From NCBI RefSeq assembly GCF_000798815.1, contig NZ_JTLD01000050.1, forward strand, positions 1 to 64,000: DNA of 64,000 bases. The letters run 5' to 3'. This document shows positions 24,100-34,479 of this stretch, one piece after another. The stretch's first letter is position 1. The number at the start of each line of letters is the position of its first letter. This DNA is from Alistipes sp. ZOR0009 (GTDB taxonomy: Bacteria; Bacteroidota; Bacteroidia; Bacteroidales; ZOR0009). Under the pieces are notes generated by a model. The model did no database searches. It was not told where the DNA came from and saw only the letters and a program-made list of their open reading frames with translations. A program made the position numbers and the translations under genes.

Positions 24100-26607
24100 C
24101 TATTCTTGAACGTCAGTGATAATCTCAATGTTGCTAGCCGATTCTTCAATTTCATCGTCTTTGTCATCAGACTTAGGAACACTTGCGACAGATGCGATTG
24201 AGTCGTTATTTCTTAAATTTATCAACTTCACACCTTGAGTTGCTCTACCTGTTACGCGAATGTCACAAATTGCTAATCGAATTGTCAGACCCGATTTATT
24301 GATAATCATTAAATCATTCTGATCAGTAACCGATTTAATAGCAATAAGTTCTCCTGTTTTGTCTGTTATATTCATGGTACGAACACCTTTACCTCCACGA
24401 TTGGTGATACGATATTCGTCTAGAAGCGATTTTTTTCCGTAACCATGTTCAGAAACTACTAGTACATTTTCAAGTTCTTGGTTTTCAACGCAAATCATAC
24501 CAACAACTTCGTCGGTATCAGACATTGCGATTGCTTTTACACCCGCTCCTGTACGTCCTATTGCACGTATTTTCTGTTCATTAAATCTGATGGCTTTTCC
24601 TTCTCTAGAAGCTATCAATATTTCGTTTGATCCGTTGGTTAGGCATGCCTCTAATAGCTGATCACCATCTTTAATTGTAATGGCGTTGACCCCATTTGCC
24701 CTTGGACGCGAATATGCTTCTAGCTGAGTTTTTTTGATTATACCTTTTTTGGTACAAAGTACAATAAAGTTATTTTCAATATACTCCTTATCGGTGAGTC
24801 GCTTAACATTCATGTAAGCCTTAACTTTATCGTCAGGCTCGATGTTTAAAACATTTTGAATGGCTCTACCTTTTGAGGCTTTTGTTCCTTCTGGAATATC
24901 ATAAACTTTTAACCAGTAGCATCTTCCCTTTTCTGTAAAGAAAAGCATCATGTTATGCATACTAGTTACATATATATGCTCAATAAAGTCGGCATCGCGG
25001 GTTGTGCTACCTTTTGAGCCAACTCCTCCCCTTGATTGAGTTCTATATTCTGTTAAAGGAGTTCTTTTTACATAGCCTAAATGAGAAATTGTAATTACAA
25101 CATCTTCATCTGCATAAAAATCTTCAGGATTGAATTCTTCTGCATTAAGAACTATTTCTGTTTTACGAGCGTCTCCGTACTTATCTTTTACTTCTGCAAG
25201 CTCATCTTTAATTACTTGCATTTGCAAAATTGGATCTGCTAGAATAGCACGAAGTCTAGCGATAAGTTCCATAAGCTCATTGTACTCGTTTTGAAGTTTT
25301 TCACGTTCTAAGCCGGTAAGACTTCTCAAACGCATATCAATGATTGCTCTAGCTTGAATTTCCGAGAATTGCAGTTTATCGACTAACGTGTTTAATGCTT
25401 CGTCTGGAGTTTTTGAACCACGTATTATAGAGATTACTTCATCTAGATGGTCTAATGCTTTAAGTAAACCTTCTAAAATATGTGCTCGCTTTTCTGCTTG
25501 ATCCAACTCAAATTGGGTGCGACGTAAAATAACTTCGTGCCTATGGCGAACAAAGTATTTTATGAGCTGCTTTAGGTTTAGTAGACGAGGACGACCATCT
25601 ACGAGTGCAATGTTGTTTATTGGAAAAGACGACTGCAGCTGGGTATGCTTATACAGGTTATTTAAAACGACATTTGCAACGGCATCCTTTTTAAGGATAA
25701 TAACGATGCGCATTCCAGTTCTATCTGACTCGTCATTTATGTATGAAATTCCCTCTATTTTCTTTTCATTAATAAGGTCTGCGATCTTTTTGATCATTTC
25801 AGCCTTATTTACCATGTAAGGAATTTCGGTTATGATGATTTTGTCTCGTCCTGAGTCTGTAACCTCAATTTCTGTTTTAGAACGAAGGATTACCTTACCT
25901 CTACCCTTTTCAAAAGCATCTCTAACACCTTGATAACCATAAATAATTCCTCCTGTTGGAAAATCTGGCGCCTTAACAAAGGCCATCAATTCTTCAACAG
26001 TAATTTCATTGTTATCGATATACGCAATTGTTGCATCAACAATCTCAGAAAGATTGTGAGGGGCCATGTTTGTAGCCATCCCAACCGCGATTCCTGATGC
26101 TCCATTAACTAATAGCATTGGAATCTTGGCTGGCAATACGGTTGGTTCCTCAAGCGTATCGTCAAAGTTTGGTTTGAAGGAAACGGTATTCTTTTCTAGA
26201 TCGGCTAACGCCTCTTCTGCAATTTTCTTTAACCGAGCTTCGGTATAACGCATTGCAGCAGGGCTATCTCCATCTATCGAACCAAAGTTTCCCTGCCCTT
26301 CTACTAGAGGATAACGCATTGCCCAATCCTGAGCCATGCGAACCATTGCCTCATATACAGATGAGTCTCCATGTGGGTGGTATTTACCAAGAACTTCCCC
26401 GACAATTCTCGCAGACTTTTTATATGCGCGATTGGAGAAAACCCCCAACTCGTTCATTCCGTAAAGAACCCTTCTGTGTACAGGCTTTAATCCATCTCGA
26501 ACATCTGGGAGTGCACGAGCAACAATAACCGACATTGAATAGTCGATGTATGCTGTTTTCATCTCCTCTTCAATGTTGATTTTAATGATCTTTTCTCCTT
26601 GAGTCAT
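24100..26607 (-). CDS. gyrA: DNA gyrase subunit A
   Basis: 835 residues. Type IIA topoisomerase subunit that cuts and rejoins DNA to introduce negative supercoils with GyrB. The breakage-reunion domain has the catalytic Y121 in A-A-M-R-Y-T-E-A-R. The quinolone-pocket region reads [10 protein letters not shown], with serine at the position equal to E. coli S83 and glutamate at D87. The C-terminal beta-pinwheel contains R-G-G-V-G-S-K-G and N-R-G-G-K-G, relatives of the GyrA box, supporting gyrase rather than topoisomerase IV ParC. An acidic tail ends the protein. clpC lies divergent 218 bases away. Confidence 0.92.
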   Translation of the reverse strand: MTQGEKIIKINIEEEMKTAYIDYSMSVIVARALPDVRDGLKPVHRRVLYGMNELGVFSNRAYKKSARIVGEVLGKYHPHGDSSVYEAMVRMAQDWAMRYPLVEGQGNFGSIDGDSPAAMRYTEARLKKIAEEALADLEKNTVSFKPNFDDTLEEPTVLPAKIPMLLVNGASGIAVGMATNMAPHNLSEIVDATIAYIDNNEITVEELMAFVKAPDFPTGGIIYGYQGVRDAFEKGRGKVILRSKTEIEVTDSGRDKIIITEIPYMVNKAEMIKKIADLINEKKIEGISYINDESDRTGMRIVIILKKDAVANVVLNNLYKHTQLQSSFPINNIALVDGRPRLLNLKQLIKYFVRHRHEVILRRTQFELDQAEKRAHILEGLLKALDHLDEVISIIRGSKTPDEALNTLVDKLQFSEIQARAIIDMRLRSLTGLEREKLQNEYNELMELIARLRAILADPILQMQVIKDELAEVKDKYGDARKTEIVLNAEEFNPEDFYADEDVVITISHLGYVKRTPLTEYRTQSRGGVGSKGSTTRDADFIEHIYVTSMHNMMLFFTEKGRCYWLKVYDIPEGTKASKGRAIQNVLNIEPDDKVKAYMNVKRLTDKEYIENNFIVLCTKKGIIKKTQLEAYSRPRANGVNAITIKDGDQLLEACLTNGSNEILIASREGKAIRFNEQKIRAIGRTGAGVKAIAMSDTDEVVGMICVENQELENVLVVSEHGYGKKSLLDEYRITNRGGKGVRTMNITDKTGELIAIKSVTDQNDLMIINKSGLTIRLAICDIRVTGRATQGVKLINLRNNDSIASVASVPKSDDKDDEIEESASNIEIITDVQE

Positions 26608-26825
26608 ATTATGTTATCTCTCAAATATTGACAAATTCAGTTTGCTAAGTTACTTAATTAAGCTTTAAAATCATTGCTTTAATCAATGTATTTTCAACAA
26701 TTGCTTATTTTGTTCGTTATATGATAAAGATACAGGAAAACTTCGTATCTTACAAATATGATTATCGTTAAATGACTTGTATTATAAGCATTTGATAGAT
26801 AATTTAGTACCCAAATTTTACATTT

Positions 26826-29363
26826 ATGGATTCAAAATTCAGCGATAAGATTAAAAACGTCATTACTTACAGTAAAGAGGAGGCTGCCCGCTTGGGCAAC
26901 CAATCTGTTGGTGCAGAGCACTTACTGCTAGGAATTATAAGAGAGGGGACGGGAGTTGCTATCGAAGTTTTGAACGCATTAGACGTAGACATTGATACGC
27001 TTAAACGATCGATAGAGGATAAAATCCGAACCGATTTTGTGATACCTATAAATGAACTTGAGAGTATTAATCTTCTCAAGTCTGCCGAAAGAGTTTTAAA
27101 ACTTGTTCATTTGGAGGCTAAAGCATTGAAAAATGATGTAATCGGAACAGGACACCTGCTCCTTGCGCTTATGCGCGACGGCTCTAATTTAGGAAGTATT
27201 TCTTTGAGCGAGCAAAGCATTGATTATGTTAAGGTAAAGCAGCAGCTCGAGTCGAAGACCATTAAAGCTCAAAGCGACTTTAATGATGATGATGAGGATA
27301 AAGATATTTTCTCTTCAAAATCCTCTCAAAACTCAAAATCGAACTCCAATACACCTGTTTTGGACAATTTTGGGATTGACCTCACAAAGGCGGCGGAAGA
27401 AAATAAGTTGGACCCCATTGTAGGAAGAGAAAAGGAAATTGAGCGAATAGCTCAAATACTGAGTAGAAGAAAAAAGAACAACCCCATTCTTATTGGGGAG
27501 CCTGGAGTTGGAAAATCAGCAATTGCAGAAGGACTAGCCTTGCGGATTATTAAACGCCAAGTTTCGAGAGTCTTATTTGGAAAGCGTGTTGTTACACTCG
27601 ATTTAGCTTCAATTGTTGCTGGAACAAAGTATAGAGGGCAATTTGAAGAGAGAATGAAAGCAATCCTAAATGAGCTTTCGCAGGTTAATAACATAATTCT
27701 TTTTATTGACGAAATTCATACAATTGTTGGCGCAGGAGGTGCTACAGGTTCGTTAGATGCGGCGAATATGCTTAAACCCGCATTGGCACGTGGTGAAATA
27801 CAATGTATTGGCGCGACAACACTTGATGAATACCGAGAGTATATAGAAAAGGATGGTGCATTAGAGCGTCGCTTTCAGAAGGTGATGGTTGATCCTACAT
27901 CTCCCGATGAAACGGTTGAAATTCTAAATAAGATAAAAGCAAAATATGAAGAGTACCATAACGTTATTTATACACCAGAGGCTATTGAAGCGTGTGTAAA
28001 ATTAACTATGCGTTATGTTACGGACAGATGCTTGCCTGATAAGGCCATTGATGCGCTAGATGAGGCTGGGTCGAGAGTTCATATCTCGAATATTAAAGTC
28101 CCAGAACGTATTTCTCTTGTAGAAATGCAAATTGAAGATGCTCGCTCTGAAAAACTTGCTGCGGTCAAGAATCTTCAGTTTGAAATTGCAGCAAACTTTA
28201 GAGATAAGGAAAAGAAGCTAATGGAAGCATTAGAATCTGAGCAGCAGCAATGGGAACGGGATTTATCTAAAAACAAGCAAATTGTTGATGAAGAAAAAGT
28301 AGCAGAGGTTGTTGCTTTAATGACAGGTGTTCCAGTGCAGCGCATTGCTCAAGGAGAAGGAACAAGGCTCCTTAAAATGGCAGATGAACTCAAAGGTAGT
28401 GTTATTGGGCAAGATGAGGCGATACAAAAAATAGTTAGGGCAATTCAGCGTAATCGTGCTGGACTAAAGGATCCTAATAAACCGATTGGAACATTTGTTT
28501 TTCTAGGTCCAACGGGAGTTGGTAAAACACAGCTCGCAAAGGTTCTCGCAAAATACTTATTCGATTCTACTGATAATTTAATTCGAGTAGATATGAGCGA
28601 GTATATGGAAAAATTTTCTGTAAGTAGATTGGTCGGTGCACCTCCTGGATACGTTGGATACGAGGAAGGTGGCCAGCTAACAGAGAAGGTGCGTCGTAAA
28701 CCATACTCTGTTGTTCTTCTCGACGAAATAGAAAAAGCTCATCCTGATGTATTTCATTTATTACTTCAAGTTCTTGATGAAGGCTTACTTACCGATTCTT
28801 TAGGTCGTAAAATAGACTTTAAGAATACGATAATCATAATGACGTCGAATATTGGAACTCGCGAGCTAAAAGAATACGGACAGGGTGTCGGCTTTACCAC
28901 TACATCTAAAGAAGAACAATTTAATGAAACTTCTAAAGGTGTTATTCAGAAGGCTCTTAGGAAAGCATTTGCACCTGAATTCTTAAATAGAATTGACGAT
29001 ATTATCTTATTTAATGCTCTTTCTAAGAAAGATATATTTAAGATTATCGATATAGAACTTAAGGGGCTATACTCTCGTGTTCTTCAGTTAGGCTTTAATA
29101 TCCATCTAACTCCTGCAGCAAAAGATTTTATTGCAGAAAAAGGGTTCGATATTCAGTTTGGGGCTCGCCCGTTAAAAAGAGCAATTCAAAAATATTTGGA
29201 AGATCCTATGGCTGAGGTTATTATTAAATCAGGAGCAAAAACTGGAGATACTTTATCTGTCGCATTGAACAAGGACAAGACAGATGTTGTAATAAAAAAA
29301 GTTACATCAAAAGAAGGTAAATCTGTAAAAGCAATTGAACAAAAGCAAGACGTACAGGTTTAA
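26826..29363 (+). CDS. clpC: ATP-dependent Clp protease ATP-binding subunit ClpC
   Basis: 845 residues, Hsp100 unfoldase. An N-terminal double Clp-N repeat (1-145) is followed by a D/S-rich linker, then AAA1 with Walker A G-E-P-G-V-G-K-S (224-231) and Walker B F-I-D-E-I-H. A coiled-coil middle domain (~410-500, V-E-M-Q-I-E-D-A and R-D-K-E-K-K-L) marks ClpC rather than ClpA. AAA2 has Walker A G-P-T-G-V-G-K-T near 561 and [13 protein letters not shown] tripeptide near residue 688 matches the ClpP-docking loop, so it should work with ClpP. No ctsR or mcsAB neighbours are present. tpx follows 28 bases on. Confidence 0.92.
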   Translation: MDSKFSDKIKNVITYSKEEAARLGNQSVGAEHLLLGIIREGTGVAIEVLNALDVDIDTLKRSIEDKIRTDFVIPINELESINLLKSAERVLKLVHLEAKALKNDVIGTGHLLLALMRDGSNLGSISLSEQSIDYVKVKQQLESKTIKAQSDFNDDDEDKDIFSSKSSQNSKSNSNTPVLDNFGIDLTKAAEENKLDPIVGREKEIERIAQILSRRKKNNPILIGEPGVGKSAIAEGLALRIIKRQVSRVLFGKRVVTLDLASIVAGTKYRGQFEERMKAILNELSQVNNIILFIDEIHTIVGAGGATGSLDAANMLKPALARGEIQCIGATTLDEYREYIEKDGALERRFQKVMVDPTSPDETVEILNKIKAKYEEYHNVIYTPEAIEACVKLTMRYVTDRCLPDKAIDALDEAGSRVHISNIKVPERISLVEMQIEDARSEKLAAVKNLQFEIAANFRDKEKKLMEALESEQQQWERDLSKNKQIVDEEKVAEVVALMTGVPVQRIAQGEGTRLLKMADELKGSVIGQDEAIQKIVRAIQRNRAGLKDPNKPIGTFVFLGPTGVGKTQLAKVLAKYLFDSTDNLIRVDMSEYMEKFSVSRLVGAPPGYVGYEEGGQLTEKVRRKPYSVVLLDEIEKAHPDVFHLLLQVLDEGLLTDSLGRKIDFKNTIIIMTSNIGTRELKEYGQGVGFTTTSKEEQFNETSKGVIQKALRKAFAPEFLNRIDDIILFNALSKKDIFKIIDIELKGLYSRVLQLGFNIHLTPAAKDFIAEKGFDIQFGARPLKRAIQKYLEDPMAEVIIKSGAKTGDTLSVALNKDKTDVVIKKVTSKEGKSVKAIEQKQDVQV

Positions 29364-29391
29364 CGCATAACTTTACATTAAACAAAAAGCA

Positions 29392-29907
29392 ATGAATAAA
29401 AACGCATCAAAAGTAAAATTTGCAGGAGGCCCTGTAACATTAGTTGGAACAGAAGTTATATTAGGACAAGTTGCGCCAAACTTTACGGCAGTTGGGGCTG
29501 ATTTAAAGCCTGTGAGCCTTAACGATTTTGAAGGTAAAGTGAAGGTCATTTCTGCATTTCCTTCTGTTGACACGGGGGTTTGCGCGACTCAAACTAGAAC
29601 TTTTAATAAGGCTGCCGCCGATTTGAGCAATGACATTGTGATAATTAATATTTCTGTAGATTTACCATTTGCCCAAAAACGCTTTTGTGGGGCAGAAGGT
29701 ATTGACAAGGCTATTACTATTTCCGACCACAAAGCGGTTGACTTTGGGTTGAACTATGGATTCTTGATAGACGAACTTCGTTTGCTAGCAAGAGGAGTTG
29801 TTGTTATTGATAAAAATAATGTAATTAAGTATGTTGAATATGTTCCAGAAGTTACAACAGAACCTAATTACGAGGCAGCTTTAGAAATAGCAAAGACCTT
29901 GGTTTAA
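29392..29907 (+). CDS. tpx: Thiol peroxidase (Tpx, atypical 2-Cys peroxiredoxin)
   Basis: 171 residues. It reduces hydrogen peroxide and organic peroxides with thioredoxin as electron donor. Peroxidatic C64 lies in P-S-V-D-T-G-V-C-A-T-Q-T-R and resolving C99 in K-R-F-C-G-A-E-G, the Tpx arrangement. No signal peptide is visible, so it acts in the cytoplasm, or less likely the periplasm. It follows clpC closely with no terminator between, so it may be expressed together with clpC as stress genes. A strong terminator separates it from rimO. Confidence 0.94.
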   Translation: MNKNASKVKFAGGPVTLVGTEVILGQVAPNFTAVGADLKPVSLNDFEGKVKVISAFPSVDTGVCATQTRTFNKAAADLSNDIVIINISVDLPFAQKRFCGAEGIDKAITISDHKAVDFGLNYGFLIDELRLLARGVVVIDKNNVIKYVEYVPEVTTEPNYEAALEIAKTLV

Positions 29908-29913
29908 AAAACG

Positions 29914-29939
29914 AAGAGCGGCTAAAAGCCGCTCTTTTT
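29914..29939. terminator. Bidirectional terminator between tpx and rimO
   Basis: Perfect 10-bp stem AAGAGCGGCT (29914-29923) with its complement (29927-29936), followed by a T-run on the plus strand and an A-rich flank serving the minus strand. Confidence 0.88.
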
Positions 29940-31230
29940 ATATGAATTTAGCAAAAAGATCAAACTCTTCTGCATCTATAATTTCTACGTCATAAAAATG
30001 ACCGATTTTTGCATTCCCATTAACTTCAATAAGAACCTCTTGATCTACCTCTGGAGAATCGTATTCAGAACGTGCGATATAGTAATCTCCTTCAATGCGA
30101 TCAATTAGAATGCGCATTGTTTTTCCAACTCGTTCCTTGTTTTTTTGTAGTGCTATTTCGGACTGAATTTGCATAATCTCCTCTACCCTATTCTGCTTAA
30201 CTTCTTCTGATATTGAATCTTCAAAATTTATTGCAGAAAAAGTATTTTCTTCTTCAGAATAGGGAAATACTCCAAGCCTATCAAATTTAACTGTACGTAC
30301 AAATTCTTTTAATTCCTCAAAATCAGCGCTAGATTCTCCCGGATGTCCTACTAAAAGCGTTGTTCTAATCGCAATGTCAGGGACTTCTTGCTTTAATTTA
30401 TTGATTAGCGCGTATGTTTCTTCTTTGTTAATACCCCTTCTCATCTTTTTTAGGACTCTATCGCTAATATGTTGGAATGGGATGTCTAAGTAGCTACATA
30501 CCTTTGGGTTGTTACGAAGAACTGCGATTACATCATCAGGAAAAAATGTAGGATAAGCATAATGAAGTCTTATCCATTCAATACCATTAACTTCCGAAAG
30601 TCTATTTAGTAATTCTCCTAGTTTTCTTTTACCGTAAATGTCTAGACCATAATACGTTGAATCTTGAGCAATAACAAGCAATTCTTTAACTCCTTTGTTG
30701 GCAAGAGTGGTGGCCTCTGCAACCAAATCTTCCATTGGAACTGAAATGTGCTTTCCTCTAATTAGGGGAATTGCACAGTATGAGCATCCCCAGTTGCAAC
30801 CTTCTGAGATTTTTAAATAAGCGTAATGGTTGGGCGTTGTAATGCTCCTTTCTCCAAGCAAATCCGATTTGAGATCTCCTCCAATTGCTTTTACAATATC
30901 TTCTAAATTGTTTACGCCAAAGAAATCGTCTACCTCTGGTATTTCTGCCTGCAAATTTTTTTTATAACGTTCTGCAAGACATCCCATAACAAAAAGATGA
31001 CGAATCTTTCCGCTAACTTTTGCGTGGGCAAATGATAATATGGTATCTATTGATTCCTCTTTTGCATCACCAATAAAGCCACAGGTGTTAATAACGACGA
31101 CTTTAGCACTCGTGTCGTTAGAGTCATGTACAACGCTAAAGCCATTGACTTCTAATTGCTTAATTAAACGCTCAGAATCAACAAGATTTTTAGAGCAGCC
31201 TAATGTTACTATGTTTATTTTCTTCTTCAT
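29938..31230 (-). CDS. rimO: Ribosomal protein S12 methylthiotransferase
   Basis: 430 residues. It methylthiolates the conserved aspartate of ribosomal protein uS12. The N-terminal MTTase domain has cluster cysteines C12, C50 and C84; the radical SAM core has C145-x3-C149-x2-C152 in G-C-N-W-G-C-S-Y-C; a C-terminal TRAM domain begins around residue 365. The S-K-N-L-V-D-S-E start and length mark RimO rather than MiaB. It follows ftsY by 23 bases on the same strand and is probably co-transcribed with it. Confidence 0.94.
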   Translation of the reverse strand: MKKKINIVTLGCSKNLVDSERLIKQLEVNGFSVVHDSNDTSAKVVVINTCGFIGDAKEESIDTILSFAHAKVSGKIRHLFVMGCLAERYKKNLQAEIPEVDDFFGVNNLEDIVKAIGGDLKSDLLGERSITTPNHYAYLKISEGCNWGCSYCAIPLIRGKHISVPMEDLVAEATTLANKGVKELLVIAQDSTYYGLDIYGKRKLGELLNRLSEVNGIEWIRLHYAYPTFFPDDVIAVLRNNPKVCSYLDIPFQHISDRVLKKMRRGINKEETYALINKLKQEVPDIAIRTTLLVGHPGESSADFEELKEFVRTVKFDRLGVFPYSEEENTFSAINFEDSISEEVKQNRVEEIMQIQSEIALQKNKERVGKTMRILIDRIEGDYYIARSEYDSPEVDQEVLIEVNGNAKIGHFYDVEIIDAEEFDLFAKFI

Positions 31231-31253
31231 TTAATTAATTTCATCCTTTTTTG

Positions 31254-32207
31254 CTAACTGTTGAAAAGCGAGTTTACAAATGATTTTCTGTCAAATAGTT
31301 GCAAGTCTTCAACGCCTTCTCCAACACCTATGAATTTTACAGGAATTTTAAATTGGTCTGAAATTCCTAAAACAACGCCACCTTTAGCCGTTCCATCAAG
31401 TTTTGTAAGTGCTAGTGCTGTAACTTCTGTAGCAATGGTAAACTGCTTGGCTTGTTCAAAAGCATTTTGTCCAGTGGAGCCGTCAAGAACCAATAAAACC
31501 TCATGAGGAGCATCTGGTATAACTTTTTGCATAACATTTCTGATTTTTGAAAGCTCGTTCATAAGATTTATCTTGTTATGCAAACGTCCCGCCGTATCTA
31601 TAATTACGACATCTGCATTATTCTTTTTGGCTGACGATAAAGTGTCAAAAGCTACAGATGCAGGGTCTGATCCCATTTGCTGCTTTATTATGGTTGCATT
31701 AGATCGTTCTGCCCAAACGCTAAGCTGTTCAATAGCGGCAGCCCTAAAGGTATCAGCAGCACCAAGAAAAACTTTTTTCCCATTCTTTGTTAGCTGTGCT
31801 GCAAGTTTTCCGATGGTTGTGGTTTTACCTACACCATTTACACCGACAACCATTACAACGTAGGGCTTTTTATTGTCTCCATAGGTTACCTTATCCTCGT
31901 ATACCGAATTGTTTTCTTCGAGGAGGTTGGCAATTTCCTCCTTTAAAATGAGATTAAGTTCGTCGGTTCCCATGTACTTATCTCTGGCAACACGATCTTG
32001 AATGCGCTCAATTATCTTTACCGTAGTTTCAACCCCGACGTCGGATGTGATTAATGCTTCCTCGAGGTTGTCTAGGACATCATCGTCTACTCGTGATTTA
32101 CCTGCAATAGCGCGTGATATCTTTGATAGAACGCTCTCTTTGGTTTTCTCTAACCCTTTGTCAAGCTGCTCTTTTTTCCCTTTCGAGAAGAAGTCGAATA
32201 ATCCCAT
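31254..32207 (-). CDS. ftsY: Signal recognition particle receptor FtsY
   Basis: 317 residues, SRP-type GTPase that docks SRP-bound ribosomes to the membrane translocon. The NG domain has G1 G-V-N-G-V-G-K-T-T at 122-130, D-T-F-R-A-A-A, D-T-A-G-R and T-K-L-D-G. The N-terminal A domain is nearly absent, only a short lysine-rich stretch with G-L-F-D-F-F-S-K-G, as is usual in Bacteroidota. It follows the DUF4295 gene but a terminator (32240-32266) separates them, and a TATATTTA sequence upstream may be its -7 element. Confidence 0.94.
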   Translation of the reverse strand: MGLFDFFSKGKKEQLDKGLEKTKESVLSKISRAIAGKSRVDDDVLDNLEEALITSDVGVETTVKIIERIQDRVARDKYMGTDELNLILKEEIANLLEENNSVYEDKVTYGDNKKPYVVMVVGVNGVGKTTTIGKLAAQLTKNGKKVFLGAADTFRAAAIEQLSVWAERSNATIIKQQMGSDPASVAFDTLSSAKKNNADVVIIDTAGRLHNKINLMNELSKIRNVMQKVIPDAPHEVLLVLDGSTGQNAFEQAKQFTIATEVTALALTKLDGTAKGGVVLGISDQFKIPVKFIGVGEGVEDLQLFDRKSFVNSLFNS

Positions 32208-32239
32208 TGCTTTAAATTTTAATCGAGTGTAAATATAAA

Positions 32240-32266
32240 AAAAGCTTCTTTATTCAAGAAGCTTTT
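32240..32266 (-). terminator. Terminator after the bL28-bL33-DUF4295 unit
   Basis: 11-bp stem (32240-32250 with 32256-32266), 5-base loop, followed on the minus strand by a seven-base T-run. It lies between DUF4295 and ftsY. Confidence 0.75.
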
Positions 32267-32291
32267 CTTTTACAATGAAATATGGTCGAGA

Positions 32292-32450
32292 TTACTTTTT
32301 CGAGAAAAATTCCTTAACGTCTCCGGTTGGAACCATTTCTTCTTTAAAAGTGTAAGCTCCTGTCTTTTCAGACTTTACCATTTTGATACACTTCGTAAGG
32401 GCTTTTCCGCCTCCCTCTTTTTTAAGAGTTGCAACTACTTTTTTTGCCAT
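32292..32450 (-). CDS. DUF4295 protein, probable ribosomal protein bL38
   Basis: 52 residues, very basic: starts M-A-K-K-V-V-A-T-L-K-K-E-G-G-G-K and ends E-F-F-S-K-K. It sits directly after rpmG on the minus strand (10-base gap) in the arrangement shared by Bacteroidota. I recall that the cryo-EM structure of the Flavobacterium johnsoniae ribosome identified an extra Bacteroidota-specific large-subunit protein named bL38, and I believe this is that family; this identification is from memory. The gene is too short for many gene callers but start, stop and context are clear. Confidence 0.85.
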   Translation of the reverse strand: MAKKVVATLKKEGGGKALTKCIKMVKSEKTGAYTFKEEMVPTGDVKEFFSKK

Positions 32451-32460
32451 GGTTCAATAA

Positions 32461-32643
32461 CTATTTAATTTCTCTGTGGAGAGTTACTCTTTTCAGAATT
32501 GGGTTATACTTTCTTCTTTCGATACGTGCTGGAGTGTTTTTCTTGTTCTTTGTAGTCACGTAACGAGAAGTTCCTGGCATTCCGCTTTCTTTATGCTCGG
32601 TACACTCAAGAATTACTTGTACTCTATTACCTTTTTTTGCCAT
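32461..32643 (-). CDS. rpmG: Large ribosomal subunit protein bL33
   Basis: 60 residues. Starts [17 protein letters not shown], with the [13 protein letters not shown]-x-R-I-E-x-R-K-Y-N-P core and a K-R-V-T-L-H-R-E end. The zinc-binding cysteine pairs of some bL33 copies are missing (only one cysteine), so this is a zinc-independent form. It starts 15 bases after the rpmB stop, with an AGGAG sequence between. Confidence 0.95.
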   Translation of the reverse strand: MAKKGNRVQVILECTEHKESGMPGTSRYVTTKNKKNTPARIERRKYNPILKRVTLHREIK

Positions 32644-32658
32644 TTCTTGAATCTCCTA

Positions 32659-32901
32659 TTAGTAAATGCCGATTAAACCTAGTTCTTGAGCCTTTGCTAG
32701 TGCATTCTTAAGCCCAATCTTGTTAATTGTACGGATGCCCTGAGTTGAAACTTTAAGGGTAATCCATCTGCTTTCTTCAACTAGGAAGAATTTTTTTACT
32801 TTCAAATTTGGCTCAAACGTTCTCTTAGTTCTTCTCTTAGAGTGAGATACGTTGTTTCCAACTTGAACTTTTCTTCCGGTGATTTGACAAACTTTTGACA
32901 T
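32659..32901 (-). CDS. rpmB: Large ribosomal subunit protein bL28
   Basis: 80 residues: M-S-K-V-C-Q-I-T-G-R-K, N-N-V-S-H-S-K-R-R-T-K-R-T-F-x-P-N and a C-terminal A-x-E-L-G-L-I. First gene of the small ribosomal unit rpmB-rpmG-DUF4295. Upstream is a plausible promoter with TTTG near -33 (32970-32973) and TAATTTG near -7 (32942-32948) separated by 21 bases. Confidence 0.95.
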   Translation of the reverse strand: MSKVCQITGRKVQVGNNVSHSKRRTKRTFEPNLKVKKFFLVEESRWITLKVSTQGIRTINKIGLKNALAKAQELGLIGIY

Positions 32902-32941
32902 TGCTATACCGTTTTTCTTTTCTTTCTCTTCAAACAGGGTG

Positions 32942-32973
32942 CAAATTACGTGATTTTATTTCAAAAATACAAA
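32942..32973 (-). promoter_or_regulatory. Promoter of the rpmB operon
   Basis: On the minus strand TTTG (32970-32973), 21 bases, then TAATTTG (32942-32948); the -7 element is one base short of the TAnnTTTG consensus, but both boxes and spacing fit a strong housekeeping promoter. Confidence 0.45.
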
Positions 32974-32996
32974 GGATCAGCTACTTTTTTTCGAAT

Positions 32997-34241
32997 TTAC
33001 CGCTTTTTTAAAATTTCAATCCTAAGCATGTTTAAAGCTGCTGCAGTTGCTCTTACCATTGTTCGCTCTCGATTGTCTCCGAAATTGAAAACTTTAGAGA
33101 AAGTTCCATGTTCGGATGCGACTGCTATCCAGGTTGTTCCAACTGGTTTTGAATCTGTGCCTCCATCAGGACCTGCTATTCCTGATGTTGAAATAGCAAA
33201 GTCTGTTTTAAGTAATTTTCTGACCCCTTCGGCCATCTGTTCAACAACGCTTTTGCTGACAGCTCCATCTGTAAAAAGTATACATGGGTTTACGTTTAAC
33301 AAATCTGTTTTAACGTTATCATCGTAAGCTATAATGCCTCCTTTAAAATAGCGAGATGCTCCTGATACCGAAACAATGGTACTAGCCACAGTGCCTCCTG
33401 TGCAAGATTCTGCTGTTGAAACCGTAAAATTTTCTGTTTTCAGTATACGTCCAACGACAACTTCCAACTTTTCATCTTCAAAACTGAAGATATTGTCATT
33501 CAAAATATTAGTGATTTCTGCGATTTTCGAATTTGTTTCGTTATTCAGACTATTTTTATCGGATCCTATTGCGGTTATTCTAAGTCTAACACCTTGCAAA
33601 CTTGGGAGGTATGCCAACTTCATATTTGAAGGTAAATTATCTTCCCAGCTTTCTATTTTCTTTGCTAAAACAGACTCCGGAATTCCTGTAGTCATAATTG
33701 TTCTATGCAAAATAGCATTGTTGCCAGCTTCCTTTTCAAGTATTTTTATAATTTGTTGCTCCATTAGCAATTTCATCTCAAATGGAACTCCTGGCATTGA
33801 AAAAAGGAACTTTCCTTCTTTTTTAAATAGCATGCAGGGGGCTGTTCCGTTAAAATTTTGAATAACTTCGCAAATATCAGGAACTTCTGCTTGCATTCTA
33901 TTTATATCAGAAAGGGCTATACCTCTTTTGCTGAGAATTGAAACGACTCGATCAAGAGTGGGAGTATCTGTTTTAAAACCGCACTCAAAATATTCTGCTA
34001 ATGCTTTTTTTGTAATATCATCTTTGGTTGGTCCCAATCCACCTGTCATAAGAATGGCATCTGCATTTGCAAAAGCGTCGTTTAGGGCTTTAAATATTTG
34101 ATTTTTATTATCTCCGATTGATGTAATCTTAGATATTTCGATTCCTACCTCATTGAGCTTTTTTCCTATCCAAGCGGAATTTGTATCAACAACCTGACCT
34201 ATTAGCAGCTCGTCTCCTATCGTGATTATTTCTACCTTCAT
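32997..34241 (-). CDS. cinA: CinA-family nicotinamide mononucleotide deamidase / competence-damage protein
   Basis: 414 residues. The N-terminal MoaB-like COG1058 domain (1-170) has T-I-G-D-E-L-L-I-G and T-G-G-L-G-P-T-x-D-D; the C-terminal CinA domain (~255-414) has S-T-A-E-S-C-T-G-G, G-G-I-I-A-Y and S-T-S-G-I-A-G-P-D-G-G, the deamidase active site. It salvages NMN to nicotinic acid mononucleotide and may hydrolyse ADP-ribose. The start ATG 34241 is where the conserved N-terminus begins; an upstream start at 34268 is less likely. No recA neighbour. Confidence 0.9.
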   Translation of the reverse strand: MKVEIITIGDELLIGQVVDTNSAWIGKKLNEVGIEISKITSIGDNKNQIFKALNDAFANADAILMTGGLGPTKDDITKKALAEYFECGFKTDTPTLDRVVSILSKRGIALSDINRMQAEVPDICEVIQNFNGTAPCMLFKKEGKFLFSMPGVPFEMKLLMEQQIIKILEKEAGNNAILHRTIMTTGIPESVLAKKIESWEDNLPSNMKLAYLPSLQGVRLRITAIGSDKNSLNNETNSKIAEITNILNDNIFSFEDEKLEVVVGRILKTENFTVSTAESCTGGTVASTIVSVSGASRYFKGGIIAYDDNVKTDLLNVNPCILFTDGAVSKSVVEQMAEGVRKLLKTDFAISTSGIAGPDGGTDSKPVGTTWIAVASEHGTFSKVFNFGDNRERTMVRATAAALNMLRIEILKKR

Positions 34242-34336
34242 ACTGTTGTGTTTTAACTTATTTCCCAACTAAATGTTTGAGGTAAATGTAGGGAAAGGAT
34301 GTTGGTGTTAATTGATTTTTATAAAAATTAAACAAT

Positions 34337-34369
34337 AAATCCTCAAAAAGAAGATCTTTTTGAGGATTT
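34337..34369 (-). terminator. Terminator of tRNA-Thr
   Basis: Perfect 14-bp AT-rich stem (34337-34350 with 34356-34369) 5 bases after the tRNA 3' end, followed on the minus strand by ATTGTTTAAT. Confidence 0.7.
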
Positions 34370-34374
34370 ATATG

Positions 34375-34446
34375 AGCCTCTCATGGGATTTGAACCCACG
34401 ACCTGCTCATTACGAGTGAGCTGCTCTACCGCTGAGCTAAAGAGGC
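34375..34446 (-). tRNA. trnT: tRNA-Thr (anticodon CGT)
   Basis: 72 bases fold into a full cloverleaf: acceptor GCCTCTT/GAGAGGC with one G-U pair, D-stem GCTC/GAGC, anticodon stem GCTCA/TGAGC around loop CTCGTAA (anticodon CGT, reads ACG), variable AGGTC, T-arm with TTCAAAT. CCA is not encoded. A perfect -7 element lies immediately upstream. Confidence 0.97.
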
Positions 34447-34453
34447 GTTTTGG

Positions 34454-34461
34454 CAAATTTA
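34454..34461 (-). promoter_or_regulatory. -7 element of tRNA-Thr
   Basis: Reads TAAATTTG on the minus strand, an exact TAnnTTTG match ending 7 bases before the tRNA 5' end. Confidence 0.55.
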
Positions 34462-34479
34462 GTATTTTTTGTAAAAAAA

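Noticed and set aside
24100-26607. ParC instead of GyrA
   Set aside because: The C-terminal domain with N-R-G-G-K-G and six-blade-like length, plus clpC and TPR neighbours, fits GyrA.
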